Positions 1-7,275 are shown, counted from the first letter of the stretch. The stretch is DNA of 47,780 nucleotides from Methanobacteriota archaeon (GCA_020347645.1 CP070736.1:507385-555164); one strand, 5' to 3'. Translations and numbers: made by a program. The notes: a model not told the origin generated them from the sequence alone.

Positions 1-44
1 ACGATGCTTCGCTCTTGAAAGTAGGTCTCCACTAGTTCCCTCAT
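1..44 (-). CDS. rpoB: RNA polymerase subunit B, first 14 codons (partial)
   Basis: Only the 5' end lies in the window. The ATG at 44-42 (minus strand) is preceded by a strong GGGGGTGA ribosome-binding site and reads MRELVETYFQERSI, which matches the start of archaeal RNA polymerase B subunits (M-x-LV-x-x-YF). It follows rpoH by 4 nt, which is the standard archaeal rpoH-rpoB order, so it is part of the same operon. The rest of the gene continues beyond base 1. Confidence 0.8.
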   Translation of the reverse strand, partial: MRELVETYFQERSI

Positions 45-48
45 AGTC

Positions 49-306
49 TCACCCCCGGACCACTAATCTGTAGCAGACCGACATTCCGCTAGTATCGCTC
101 CGCCTAATGATCTTGACAACCATCCCCTCTTCGACCGGGCCGCATATCGCATCCAACGCACGTATGCAGGGATCGGACAGTCTCATCTTCGGAAGCTGGT
201 CCTTACTGAGGTTGAGTGACTTCAAGACCTTCGCAACCTCCTTCTCCGGAAGGAGATGGTGCTCCGGGACGAGCTCATGCTCCAACACATTGAATTCTTC
301 GGTCAT
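49..306 (-). CDS. rpoH: DNA-directed RNA polymerase subunit H (Rpb5 C-terminal homologue)
   Basis: This is the small archaeal RNA polymerase subunit H, the equivalent of the C-terminal domain of eukaryotic Rpb5. The 85-residue product has the family signature: an LVPEHHLLPEKE segment near residues 12-23, then LPKMRLSDP near residue 40, then a basic KIIRRS strand near residues 66-71. The length is normal for the family. I chose the ATG at 306 over a TTG at 324 because GGGGTGA lies at a good distance before it. It sits between a tRNA-Lys gene (86 nt upstream) and rpoB (4 nt downstream). No clear promoter is visible between tRNA and rpoH, so the three may share a transcript. Confidence 0.95.
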   Translation of the reverse strand: MTEEFNVLEHELVPEHHLLPEKEVAKVLKSLNLSKDQLPKMRLSDPCIRALDAICGPVEEGMVVKIIRRSDTSGMSVCYRLVVRG

Positions 307-408
307 TTCGTAATCACCCCGCAAGCGCAGGATTGAACAAGTTGGGATTGCTCATATCCACCCTCACTATGGGATCCCTCGGCGCGCCGCCTGGCGGGCC
401 CGCGGGGA

Positions 409-438
409 TTTTCGAGACTAGTCTGTAAGGCATAGTCA
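409..438 (-). other. tRNA-Lys intron 2 (T loop)
   Basis: Thirty nt interrupt the T loop between TTCGAA and the last loop base. The 5' exon TTCGA pairs with TCGAA near the intron's 3' end, GACTA pairs with TAGTC as the inner helix, and GGGG/CCCC of the T stem is the outer helix, with small bulges at the predicted cut sites. Removing bases 438 to 409 restores a standard TTCGAAT loop, corresponding to an intron near tRNA position 59/60. Confidence 0.8.
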
Positions 439-478
439 TTCGAACCCCGGGCCACCTGCTTAAAAGGCAGATGCTCTT

Positions 479-516
479 TCTAGGGAGTCCTATACATCGA
501 GAATGCATGAGATTCC
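479..516 (-). other. tRNA-Lys intron 1 (D loop)
   Basis: About 38 nt interrupt the D loop between AGCTAGGTA and the 3' half of the D stem. The exon segment TAGG pairs with CCTA at the intron's 3' end, and TAG and GAA bulges lie on opposite strands. The intron itself folds into a hairpin whose upper part is TGCAT/ATGTA closing a TCTCG loop. This matches the bulge-helix-bulge pattern cut by archaeal tRNA splicing endonuclease. The exact cut sites can shift by 1-2 nt. Confidence 0.75.
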
Positions 517-591
517 TACCTAGCTGAGCTACGGGCCCGTAGGCGGCGCGGATACCCGAGGCTGCTTTAGCAGGGCGTGTAGTCAATTCCA

Positions 592-600
592 CTATTTAAT
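592..600 (-). promoter_or_regulatory. TATA-like box for tRNA-Lys (possibly also rpoH-rpoB)
   Basis: On the minus strand ATTAAATAG lies about 26 nt before position 570. A transcript starting there would contain a leader of about 32 nt that includes the flanking GC repeat. Confidence 0.5.
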
Positions 601-907
601 ACTTATTCGACATGAAGGCGCAGACGAGCCCCGGTCGAGTTTTGAGATAAAAATAACTGTCTGTATAATTAACAATCTGGAATAATATCTGCAATCTCAG
701 AAAAGATTTTGTACCTTCCGATTGCGGGGGAGCTGATGTGAAACCGCATCGGTCCTCCAATCGCATGACTCTGCGCATGGTGTGCTGATGCCGTCGCCCC
801 TGTGAATCCTACTTGTTCCTATATGTCTCGCTAGTCCATGTGATCAGGAGAAGTAGCTTCGAACAGACTCAGGCGTATTCGATGATTACATTGGCTTCAG
901 CAGAAGT
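601..907. other. Gene-free AT-rich stretch with one structured hairpin
   Basis: I see no convincing coding sequence here. Bases 640-700 are AT-rich with several TATA-like words (TATAATTA, ATAATAT). Bases 720-762 can fold into an interrupted hairpin: GATTG/CAATC, GAG/CTC, then CTGATG/CATCGG closing an 8-nt loop. It could be a small RNA or chance structure. Confidence 0.35.
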
Positions 908-949
908 TATATACAAATACCATATTCCTCAGCATCGAGGTAGAGAGAA

Positions 950-1120
950 TTGGCCGGCCAGGAGAAGGCTTGCTCGTCTTGCGGGATTCGTCTTGTGGTG
1001 AGCTCAGAGACCACTTTCCTCTGTCCGGGATGCGGACGGAGTACGATCGGCAGGTGCTCGAAGTGCAGAGACCAGAGCGTGAAATATACCTGCTCAGAAT
1101 GCGGCTTCTCTGGACCTTGA
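950..1120 (+). CDS. Zinc-ribbon translation-associated protein (COG2888 type)
   Basis: This 56-residue reading frame starts at a TTG preceded by GAGGT with suitable spacing, and a TATA-like TTATATAC lies at 908-915. It contains four CxxC knuckles: CSSC near residue 8, CPGC near 25, CSKC near 34 and CSEC near 48, ending in GFSGP. That arrangement is typical of the predicted zinc-ribbon RNA-binding proteins that sit directly upstream of aEF-1beta in many archaea. Here aEF-1beta starts 9 nt downstream, which supports the call. A role in translation is inferred from family and context. Confidence 0.85.
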   Translation: MAGQEKACSSCGIRLVVSSETTFLCPGCGRSTIGRCSKCRDQSVKYTCSECGFSGP

Positions 1121-1129
1121 GATGATTCT

Positions 1130-1396
1130 ATGGGAGAAGTCGCGCTGCAGTACAGAGTTCTGCCGGAGGGGCTGGAGGTAGACCTCGATGTCCTCCTAGA
1201 TTCCATTACTAAGGCATTGCCGGAAGGAGCAAGTATGAAAGCGTCCGAGAAGAAGCCGGTCGCTTTCGGATTGCATGCCCTTCATGTCCTCGTCGTACTC
1301 GACGATAAGGAAGGCGGAGCCGAGAAGGTCGAATCCGCAATGGCCGGAGTTACGGGAGTCCAGAGCGTAGAAATCGTCCAGATGGGGCTGCTCTGA
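1130..1396 (+). CDS. ef1b: Translation elongation factor 1-beta
   Basis: The 88-residue product is the archaeal guanine-nucleotide exchange factor for aEF-1alpha. It has the expected small alpha/beta fold: the first strand VALQYRVLP, the segment VDLDVLLDSI, then a central KPVAFGLHALHVLVVLDD strand region and a C-terminal VTGVQSVEIVQMGLL. Length and ending are normal for the family. It follows the zinc-ribbon gene by 9 nt and is probably co-transcribed with it. The ATG at 1130 is the best start; the preceding GATGAT is only a weak ribosome-binding site. Confidence 0.93.
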   Translation: MGEVALQYRVLPEGLEVDLDVLLDSITKALPEGASMKASEKKPVAFGLHALHVLVVLDDKEGGAEKVESAMAGVTGVQSVEIVQMGLL

Positions 1397-1412
1397 GAGA
1401 CGGCCGAACGCC

Positions 1413-2045
1413 CTATTTGGACCGCGTCTTCTTCTTTGGGTTCTTCTTCTTGTCGGCAGGGCAGCACGATTTCAAGAATTCCCTAAGCTCGTCCTTCTTT
1501 TCAACGCGCTCATGATGGCTCTTATCGTCCTCGGTAATCATAGCGGCGTACTCGAGCATGTACTGCTTGACGAAGAATCCAACTTCATCCATATTCTCGA
1601 TCTTTTCTGTCCACTTACCAGCACATGAGCATTTGTCAACTTCGCCGCTGAGCGCCACAATCTTCTTGACCGCCTTTTCGCTGGGCTTAGATATCAGTCC
1701 GATCTTGGTGAGTCCTTCCAAGGAGTTCTTGACCAGTTCCTCAGTGGCTCGATCCCCTTTCGTCTCCCCGCATGACAGGTGGAACATCTCGGCCGCAGAT
1801 CTGTAGTAGGTCTCTATGAAGTGGCCTACACGCTCCTCTCTGGCGACCTCAACCACACCCACCTTCTTCATCTTCCTAATATGGTGGTAGATCGCTTGAG
1901 CGGTCAGTCCCATCTCGCTAGCGATCTGGCTGACAGTAAGCTCCTTGACTTTCAGAAGATAGATTATCTTTCTTCTAGTCTGATCGGCCAGTATCTCGAA
2001 AGCCTCGGGATTAGTGATTGTCTTGACTGCCTTCACTGTAAACAC
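1413..2045 (-). CDS. ArsR-like winged-helix transcription regulator
   Basis: This is a 210-residue DNA-binding protein. Residues about 10-90 form an ArsR-type winged helix (FEILADQTRRKIIYLL, then LTVSQIASEMGLTAQAIYHHIRKM as the recognition helix). The rest is a helical effector or dimer region with a few cysteines (KCSCAGKW, SCCPAD) and a very lysine-rich tail. The GTG at 2045 has no ribosome-binding site, but TTATAAT about 27 nt upstream suggests a leaderless transcript. Its ligand is unknown; the cysteines could bind metal but they are not in a classical ArsR metal motif. Two TAAAAC/GTTTTA dyads lie in its upstream region and may be its operator. Confidence 0.85.
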   Translation of the reverse strand: MFTVKAVKTITNPEAFEILADQTRRKIIYLLKVKELTVSQIASEMGLTAQAIYHHIRKMKKVGVVEVAREERVGHFIETYYRSAAEMFHLSCGETKGDRATEELVKNSLEGLTKIGLISKPSEKAVKKIVALSGEVDKCSCAGKWTEKIENMDEVGFFVKQYMLEYAAMITEDDKSHHERVEKKDELREFLKSCCPADKKKNPKKKTRSK

Positions 2046-2091
2046 CAGTAAAATGTATTGTAAGACTGTATTATAATGTTTTTCAAGGTAC

Positions 2092-2124
2092 TAAAACAGT
2101 TTTACCATTAAAACGAAGGTTTTA
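2092..2124. promoter_or_regulatory. Two tandem TAAAAC-n-GTTTTA dyads (candidate operator)
   Basis: TAAAAC (2092-2097) and GTTTTA (2099-2104) form a dyad with a 1-nt centre. TAAAAC (2109-2114) and GTTTTA (2119-2124) form a second with a 4-nt centre. They lie just upstream of the regulator gene's TATA-like box and ahead of the rightward ribosome-binding site, so they could control both directions. Confidence 0.55.
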
Positions 2125-2167
2125 TTAGTCAAAAGAGCTATTAGGCTTTAGAAAGAGGTGATTGACC

Positions 2168-2284
2168 GTGTTGAAGGAATTGGCAAGAAGGCGGTTCAAA
2201 GCTCAGAACTCACATACTCGGCATCCCACACTGTACGAAGTCTGGATGAATTCGGAAATCAGAACACGGGGGCGGGTCCAGTGA
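2168..2284 (+). CDS. Possible 38-residue basic peptide
   Basis: A short GTG-started frame follows a strong GAGGTGATT ribosome-binding site and the candidate operator. The product (starting MLKELARRRFKAQ) is basic and resembles nothing I recognise. The strong translation signal is the only support. The overlapping longer frame 2158-2577 has serine-rich, low-quality coding character and I do not call it. The 2.2-2.5 kb stretch may be a decayed gene. Confidence 0.3.
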   Translation: MLKELARRRFKAQNSHTRHPTLYEVWMNSEIRTRGRVQ

Positions 2285-2510
2285 TCTTCGGATCTCGCCC
2301 TCTGCCGTCTTCACACCGAATCGCAGACGATGATCTCAGCCGTTACATAAGAACCGAATATCGCGAGGAGAACTCGTGCTGGTTCACAGCATCAAGGGCC
2401 AAAGGGACATGCCTCAAGCTGCCTGGAAAGGGGTTCCTTCCGAAGGAGAGCACAGCTGGTACCAGTAGCCCGAGTGGCAAAAGACCGGCCTCTAGCGAGA
2501 ACGGCTGTCA

Positions 2511-2702
2511 ATGCCCGTTTCTGAACGCGGTCTCCGGGAAGGGGTCGACGTCAGAGGTCAGCTCAAGGAAGTGGTAGCCCTGCAAAGCCGTGAGGTAGGT
2601 GAGCAGCGCACGTGCACCGTATGCGGACAGAAATGCGAGATCGGCTCCCATGAGTGTCCAAGATGCGGAAACGTATTCTGCTGCAGATGCGCAGTTCGAT
2701 AG
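2511..2702 (+). CDS. Small cysteine-rich zinc-ribbon protein
   Basis: A frame of 63 residues ends in a dense cysteine region: CTVC near residue 35, a lone C near 41, CPRC near 49, then a CCRC motif near the C-terminus. This looks like a zinc ribbon or treble clef. The CPRCGNVF segment is close to CPQCGNVF in the tiny protein at 13361-13480, so both may belong to one family. No good ribosome-binding site precedes the ATG at 2511; a start further downstream is possible. Function is unknown. Confidence 0.45.
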   Translation: MPVSERGLREGVDVRGQLKEVVALQSREVGEQRTCTVCGQKCEIGSHECPRCGNVFCCRCAVR

Positions 2703-2804
2703 TCCAAGGCCGAGCTCCCGCGGGCTCGCTTGACCGTCCGAGACAGAAGTCGAAATGCCTTGAAGCGGGGCTCTGGCTGCAGGGATGCCGTCTTCAGGCG
2801 GACT

Positions 2805-4232
2805 TCAGACCTTGGGTGGCGGGAGTATGAACTTCCCTTTCATGAGATACTTCGTCTGGTCCCTCGCTCGCTTGATGATCGATTCGGCCTTTTCGTACAG
2901 CTCCTTCTTGCTGTGCTTCTCCCGGGCGAGGCCTTCCTTTATCGCTGCCATTCCCACAGCAGTCGCCTCTCTCGGGAAGACTTCCCACTCGTCCATGGTG
3001 GGGACTATGTAATCCTCTCGAAGGCCGTTATCCTCAGCAGTCTTCGCAAGCTCCAGCACGGCCGCGAGACACATGGTATCAGAGATGGTCTTCGCCTTAA
3101 CATCCAACGTTCCACGGAAGATGCCGGGGAATCCGAGGGAATTGTTCACCTGGTTCGGGAAATCGGATCGGCCGGTCGCGACTATCTTGGCTCCTGCCTC
3201 CTTTGCCTCCCAAGGCCATATCTCTGGGATAGGATTCGCAGTGGCGAATACGATGGCGTCGTCTGCCATACCCTTGATCCAGTCGGGGTTGATCGTCCCT
3301 GGCCCCGGTTTGGAGGCTGCGACGACGATATCGGCGCCCTTCATGGCATCTGCGCTGCTTCCGACAACGCCCTCGGTGTTAGAATGGCAGCACATGAACC
3401 ACTTCTCCTTGTACCTCTCCTTCACGTCTTTCCGGCCGTTGTGGAGAGTGCCCTTGGAATCGCACATTACCATGTTCTCCCATTTGTAGCCTGAAATCTG
3501 CATGATCCTCGAGATGGCGATGTTGGCCGCTCCTGCGCCAATGAACACCGCCTTCATCTGCGACGGTTTCTTGCCCACGATTTTCGCGGCGTTGATGGCG
3601 CCAGCGGCAACGATAGTGCCCGTGCCCTGTTGGTCGTCGTGCCAGACAGGTATATCGCATTCCTGTCTGAGCCTCTCGAGTATATAGAAACACTTGGGCT
3701 GTGCGATATCCTCCAGGTTCACGCCGCCCAGCGACGGCTGGAGGTACTTCACCGTCTTTATGAACTCTTCGGGATCCTTGGTTCCGAGACACAGCGGAAA
3801 GGCATCCACGCCTCCCAGGTACTTGAATAGGAGAGACTTGCCCTCCATTACAGGCATTCCTGCCTCAGGACCAATGTCGCCGAGTCCCAGCACGCGCGTC
3901 CCGTCGGATATGACTCCTACGGTGTTCCAGCGGTTGGTATGGACATACGAAAGCTCCTTGTTCTTGTGTATCTCCTTACATGGTTCCGCCACACCTGGAG
4001 TGTACCATATGGCGAAATCGTTGAAGTCCCGTACGACGCATTTCGGGACAATCTCGATCTTGCCCTCATAGAACGGATGATACGCCTTGGCCAGTCTGGC
4101 TGGTTCGTAGGCCTTCTTGAGCAGCTCCTTTACCGCCTTCTCCTTGGCCTTGCCTTTTGCCTTGGTCCCTGCCTTCTTCGGTGTGTTCTTGCTTGAAGGC
4201 TTCCTTTTAACAGATTTGGTCTTCTTCGGCAT
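2805..4232 (-). CDS. NAD(P)-dependent malic enzyme (oxaloacetate-decarboxylating)
   Basis: The enzyme converts malate to pyruvate and CO2. The 475-residue product shows the family motifs in order: YTPGVAEPCKEI (residues about 78-89), GLGDIGPEAGMPVMEGK with the substrate lysine, VWHDDQQGTGT with metal-binding aspartates, the dinucleotide fold FIGAGAANIAI, and FATANPIPEI near the C-terminal part. The catalytic core is standard, but the first 35-40 residues are an added, very lysine-rich tail (MPKKTKSVKRKPSSKNTPKK...). The ATG at 4232 has GAGGGG upstream. It pairs functionally with PEPCK at 15.9 kb for C4/C3 interconversion. Confidence 0.95.
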   Translation of the reverse strand: MPKKTKSVKRKPSSKNTPKKAGTKAKGKAKEKAVKELLKKAYEPARLAKAYHPFYEGKIEIVPKCVVRDFNDFAIWYTPGVAEPCKEIHKNKELSYVHTNRWNTVGVISDGTRVLGLGDIGPEAGMPVMEGKSLLFKYLGGVDAFPLCLGTKDPEEFIKTVKYLQPSLGGVNLEDIAQPKCFYILERLRQECDIPVWHDDQQGTGTIVAAGAINAAKIVGKKPSQMKAVFIGAGAANIAISRIMQISGYKWENMVMCDSKGTLHNGRKDVKERYKEKWFMCCHSNTEGVVGSSADAMKGADIVVAASKPGPGTINPDWIKGMADDAIVFATANPIPEIWPWEAKEAGAKIVATGRSDFPNQVNNSLGFPGIFRGTLDVKAKTISDTMCLAAVLELAKTAEDNGLREDYIVPTMDEWEVFPREATAVGMAAIKEGLAREKHSKKELYEKAESIIKRARDQTKYLMKGKFILPPPKV

Positions 4233-4411
4233 TCGATTTCCCCTCGATTCGATGATGTTTGTTGGAAGTCGCTGGCGTGACTTGCTGCTTTGGACACATT
4301 TCCAACGGCTTCCTGACGCCTTTGACTTGCAATTGGGGGATTGTATCGGCGGATTAATAGATTGTCATCTTACACGTTCCTGCTGATGTAGTCACAATGC
4401 CGCCCACAAAC

Positions 4412-4419
4412 CATATATC
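4412..4419 (+). promoter_or_regulatory. TATA-like box for the radical SAM gene
   Basis: ATATATCA-type sequence lies about 30 nt before the ATG at 4446, in the 213-nt divergent region between malic enzyme and the radical SAM gene. This gives a very short or no 5' leader. Confidence 0.45.
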
Positions 4420-4445
4420 AGCATCTGAGACAATGGCGTGTCATC

Positions 4446-6083
4446 ATGAGAGTGCTTGTGCTGGACGGTTATACGGATGAGCCGTCATGTCTCGGAGTTC
4501 CACCATACATATCTCCATACGTTCGGCTAGCTTACGGCGCAATTAGCGAAGCGGGTTCTGACGCCGGATACGCTACAATAGACCAGTGGCGCTCCAAGGC
4601 CGTGAATCTGGCTCGCTATGATCTGCTATTGGCAATACGCCACGTAGCCGTGCCAGGCAAGTATCTTCGTGGAATGCCGGCAAGTGACAAGGAGCTGGTC
4701 GCGATTGGAAGAGGGTTCGCCGGGGAATCCATAGTCAGCCTGGGAGCGGCGGGAGCCAGAGTCTCGAAGGATGTGACCGATTCATACGACCGTGTCGTCC
4801 ATGAGGACTCCGATGCATACATCCGCGACCTTCTCATCGACGGCGATGCGATGGGCAGGAGGCGCACCAAAGACGAATGGCGGAGGTGGTTGCTCAGAGG
4901 AGCACATGCGTGTGCGCTCCATCCGGACCACGGCGGTCCGCTCATAGCAGAGATTCAGATGTACAGAGGATGCGTCAGATACCTATCAGGGGGCTGCGAG
5001 TTCTGCGTCGAACCTCTCCAAGGAGAGCCGCAGTTCAGAGCTCCCATGGATATCGTCGCTGAGGTGGTCGAGCTGTCGAGGGGCGGTGTTAGGAGTTTCC
5101 GCCTCGGTGCTCAGACCTGCGTCTATTCCTACATGGCCGACGGAATTGGCGAGACCGAGACGCCGCTGCCCAATCACGAGCTGGTTACCAGACTCCTTAA
5201 GGCGATACGTGAGAGCGCAAGACCGGATGTATTTCACTTGGATAACGCAAACCCCGCAGTGATCGCCGCCCATCCTCGCGAATCGAAGGAGATTACCAAA
5301 GCGATAGCTGAGTACTGCACTGGAGGCAATGTGCTCGCACTCGGACTAGAGAGCGCCGACCCAGAGGTGGCACGGGCCAACAATCTGAACTCGACTCCCG
5401 AGGATGCGATCGCTGCGATCCGAATGATCAACGAAGTAGGCGCGACGAACGGGCCTACGGGCATGCCCCTCGTGCTACCTGGCATCAACTTCCTATGTGG
5501 TCTGAAAGGCGAGACCAAGCGAACTTACGCAGCCAACACCGAGTTCATGCGCGAGCTGGTCGACGAGGGGCTCCTGGTTAGGCGCACGAACATACGTCAG
5601 GTCATACCCGCTCGGAGCTGCTTCCCTGGTGTAAGGTTCAGAGCTGAATTCTCCAGGTTCAAGAGATATGTCAGAGAGGAGGTGGATCTGCCTATGCTAG
5701 GAAGAATCGTCCCAAATGGGACGGTTCTGTCTGCTGTGTACACGGAACTGAAGGAGGGGGGCAGAACCTTCGGAAGACAGGTGGGTACCTATCCGCTATT
5801 GATCGGATTGCCCTATACTTACAAGGTGGGAGTCTGGGTAAATGTACTAGTCACTGGCAGAAGCCCGAAGAGTGTCGTTGGCATAGTCTATCCGACTCCG
5901 GTAAACTCGTCAAGCCTCTCCATGCTAGAAGCCGTTCCTGGAATCGGCAGACGACGGGCAATGGCCATTGTTCGCAAGAGGCCTTTCGGCAGCAAAAGCG
6001 AATTGCAGGAGATGATGGGAGGCGGGGCTGTTGAAGAGGCGGCGTTGAAGCTGCTATCAGTAGATGACGAACTCATCGAGTAA
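4446..6083 (+). CDS. Radical SAM protein with C-terminal helix-hairpin-helix (COG1031 type)
   Basis: The 545-residue protein has an N-terminal domain, a radical SAM core starting at about residue 175, and a C-terminal helix-hairpin-helix (LEAVPGIGRRRAMAIVRKRPF, about residues 495-515). The presumed iron-sulfur cysteines are in GCVRYLSGGCEFC, spaced C-x7-C-x2-C rather than the common C-x3-C-x2-C. From memory this spaced arrangement is typical of this archaeal family. The substrate is unknown; the HhH suggests nucleic acid binding. priL follows and their ends overlap or nearly overlap, so the two are probably co-transcribed. Confidence 0.82.
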   Translation: MRVLVLDGYTDEPSCLGVPPYISPYVRLAYGAISEAGSDAGYATIDQWRSKAVNLARYDLLLAIRHVAVPGKYLRGMPASDKELVAIGRGFAGESIVSLGAAGARVSKDVTDSYDRVVHEDSDAYIRDLLIDGDAMGRRRTKDEWRRWLLRGAHACALHPDHGGPLIAEIQMYRGCVRYLSGGCEFCVEPLQGEPQFRAPMDIVAEVVELSRGGVRSFRLGAQTCVYSYMADGIGETETPLPNHELVTRLLKAIRESARPDVFHLDNANPAVIAAHPRESKEITKAIAEYCTGGNVLALGLESADPEVARANNLNSTPEDAIAAIRMINEVGATNGPTGMPLVLPGINFLCGLKGETKRTYAANTEFMRELVDEGLLVRRTNIRQVIPARSCFPGVRFRAEFSRFKRYVREEVDLPMLGRIVPNGTVLSAVYTELKEGGRTFGRQVGTYPLLIGLPYTYKVGVWVNVLVTGRSPKSVVGIVYPTPVNSSSLSMLEAVPGIGRRRAMAIVRKRPFGSKSELQEMMGGGAVEEAALKLLSVDDELIE

Positions 6084-6138
6084 CAGTCAGGTTATTGTAT
6101 TGACCGTTCGATTCGTCTTCTACGCAGTTGGTGTAACA

Positions 6139-7275
6139 TTGGACCTGAAATTGGCGGCGCGATATCCATTCCTGAGGGAATCCGCGGAGCTCCTGAAACA
6201 GAAAGGGGTGACTTTGGATGGTCTCATATCCGGCTTGGCCTATGAAAGGGCTAGAGCCCTCGGCAAGGAGAGAGTGCTTGAGGCCGTGGAGTTCGCCAAG
6301 GTGGTCGAACGCCCGATCGCCACAGAGACTGATGCGGTGAATGAGCTTCTGAGCTATCCAATCGCAAGGATGCTCGTGTCCTGCCTCGGAGACGATAAGT
6401 TCGTCCGCAGATACGCGATCGCAGAGGCTAAGCTGGCGAACGCGAGGTTCAATCGCGAGATAGAGAGCGCCAAGGAGGGGGCTGCAAAGCGCGATCGGAC
6501 GCCCCTCCCCGGCGCCCGCGGATCCGATTTCGTGATTGGCGTAGCGAAGGAGCTGGGCCTTGAGGTGCACCCCATGGACGGCTCGCCTGCAATCGACTTC
6601 TCGGATTTCCTCAGATTCTCCTCGGCAATCAAGGGAAGGTCTTGGAAGCTGGTCAACCAAGATGTCCGAAACGGAAAGGCCATCATCAACGAATCCAGGC
6701 TGGTACGGCTCGTAGAGCAGATGATCGGCGATAAGATCGCGGGAGAGCTGCCGCTGCCCGTAAACGATGACATCATCGAGGCTCTCGCGGACGACGTTGA
6801 GGAGATCAGACAACTACTCGAACAGAAGAGGAACGAACAACCCGAGAGGGATTTCGGAAGGGTGAGCATAGTCAGATTCCCCCCGTGCATGAGGAGACTT
6901 CTGGAGATGATGCGCGCTGGGGAGAACGTCCCGCACACCGGTCGATTCGCCATTGTGGCGTTCTTGCACACCCTCGGGATGGATTCGGAGACGATATTGT
7001 CAACTTTCTCCGCTTCCGCTGACTTCGACGAGAGCAAGAGCAGATATCAGATACAGCACATAACTGGTGAGATATCGGGGACCGAGTATACTCCGCCCGA
7101 ATGCAGCACTATGAAGAGTTACGGCATATGCTTTGACCCCGACAGCCTCTGCGAGAAGGACTGGATGGGACATCCGCTCAAGTATTATCGCCTCAAGGGT
7201 CGAAAGCCTCGAAGCGGACGTAAGAAGGTCAGGAGAGAGACTTCCAGATCAGGTGCGCGCGCTGTACGGCGGTGA
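6139..7275 (+). CDS. priL: DNA primase large subunit PriL
   Basis: PriL is the iron-sulfur subunit of the archaeal/eukaryotic-type primase and works with catalytic PriS. The product has the N-terminal DLKLAARYPFLRESAELL helix typical of the family. The C-terminal domain carries the four conserved cysteines: FPPC, PPEC, YGIC and SLCEKDW, the last followed by GHPLKYY. I chose the TTG at 6139 because conserved sequence begins there; the frame is open back to 6064 and upstream starts cannot be excluded. The 3' end overlaps the convergent lipid synthase gene by 47 nt. The basic tail after YYRL is low-complexity (lysine/arginine-rich). PriS is not in the window. Confidence 0.9.
   Translation: MDLKLAARYPFLRESAELLKQKGVTLDGLISGLAYERARALGKERVLEAVEFAKVVERPIATETDAVNELLSYPIARMLVSCLGDDKFVRRYAIAEAKLANARFNREIESAKEGAAKRDRTPLPGARGSDFVIGVAKELGLEVHPMDGSPAIDFSDFLRFSSAIKGRSWKLVNQDVRNGKAIINESRLVRLVEQMIGDKIAGELPLPVNDDIIEALADDVEEIRQLLEQKRNEQPERDFGRVSIVRFPPCMRRLLEMMRAGENVPHTGRFAIVAFLHTLGMDSETILSTFSASADFDESKSRYQIQHITGEISGTEYTPPECSTMKSYGICFDPDSLCEKDWMGHPLKYYRLKGRKPRSGRKKVRRETSRSGARAVRR

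Larger units (their letters stand above)
395..538 (-). tRNA. tRNA-Lys (anticodon TTT) with two non-canonical introns
   Basis: On the minus strand the acceptor stem GGGCCCG/CGGGCCC, D stem GCTC/GAGC, anticodon arm TCTGC-CTTTTAA-GCAGG (anticodon TTT) and T stem CGGGG/CCCCG can all be assembled, but only after removing two insertions. One insertion of about 38 nt lies in the D loop and one of 30 nt in the T loop. The mature length would be about 76 nt before CCA. Bases 394-392 read CCA directly after discriminator G395, so CCA is encoded. The usual 37/38 intron site is uninterrupted. The flanks form a long GC helix (described separately). An alternative reading is a degraded pseudo-tRNA, but every stem is perfect, so a functional gene is more likely. 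Confidence 0.88.
383..550 (-). repeat. GC-rich inverted repeat enclosing the tRNA-Lys
   Basis: The ten bases 550-541 (CGCGCCGCCT on the minus strand) are perfectly complementary to 392-383 (AGGCGGCGCG). They flank the tRNA at a distance of 2 nt on the 5' side and directly after the discriminator and CC on the 3' side. A further CTCGG (560-556) can pair with CCGAG (382-378). In the precursor this would stack on the acceptor stem with small bulges between. Confidence 0.75.

Noticed and set aside
314-592. A 92-residue frame over the tRNA-Lys region
   Set aside because: It translates through the tRNA stems and has no translation signals; the tRNA with introns explains the sequence.
2158-2577. 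A 139-residue frame overlapping the strong ribosome-binding site
   Set aside because: Its GTG lies inside the ribosome-binding site and the product is serine-rich without any recognisable domain.
7271-7275. Frameshift suspected where priL and the lipid synthase overlap
   Set aside because: Both genes end properly; they are simply convergent and overlap by 47 nt.
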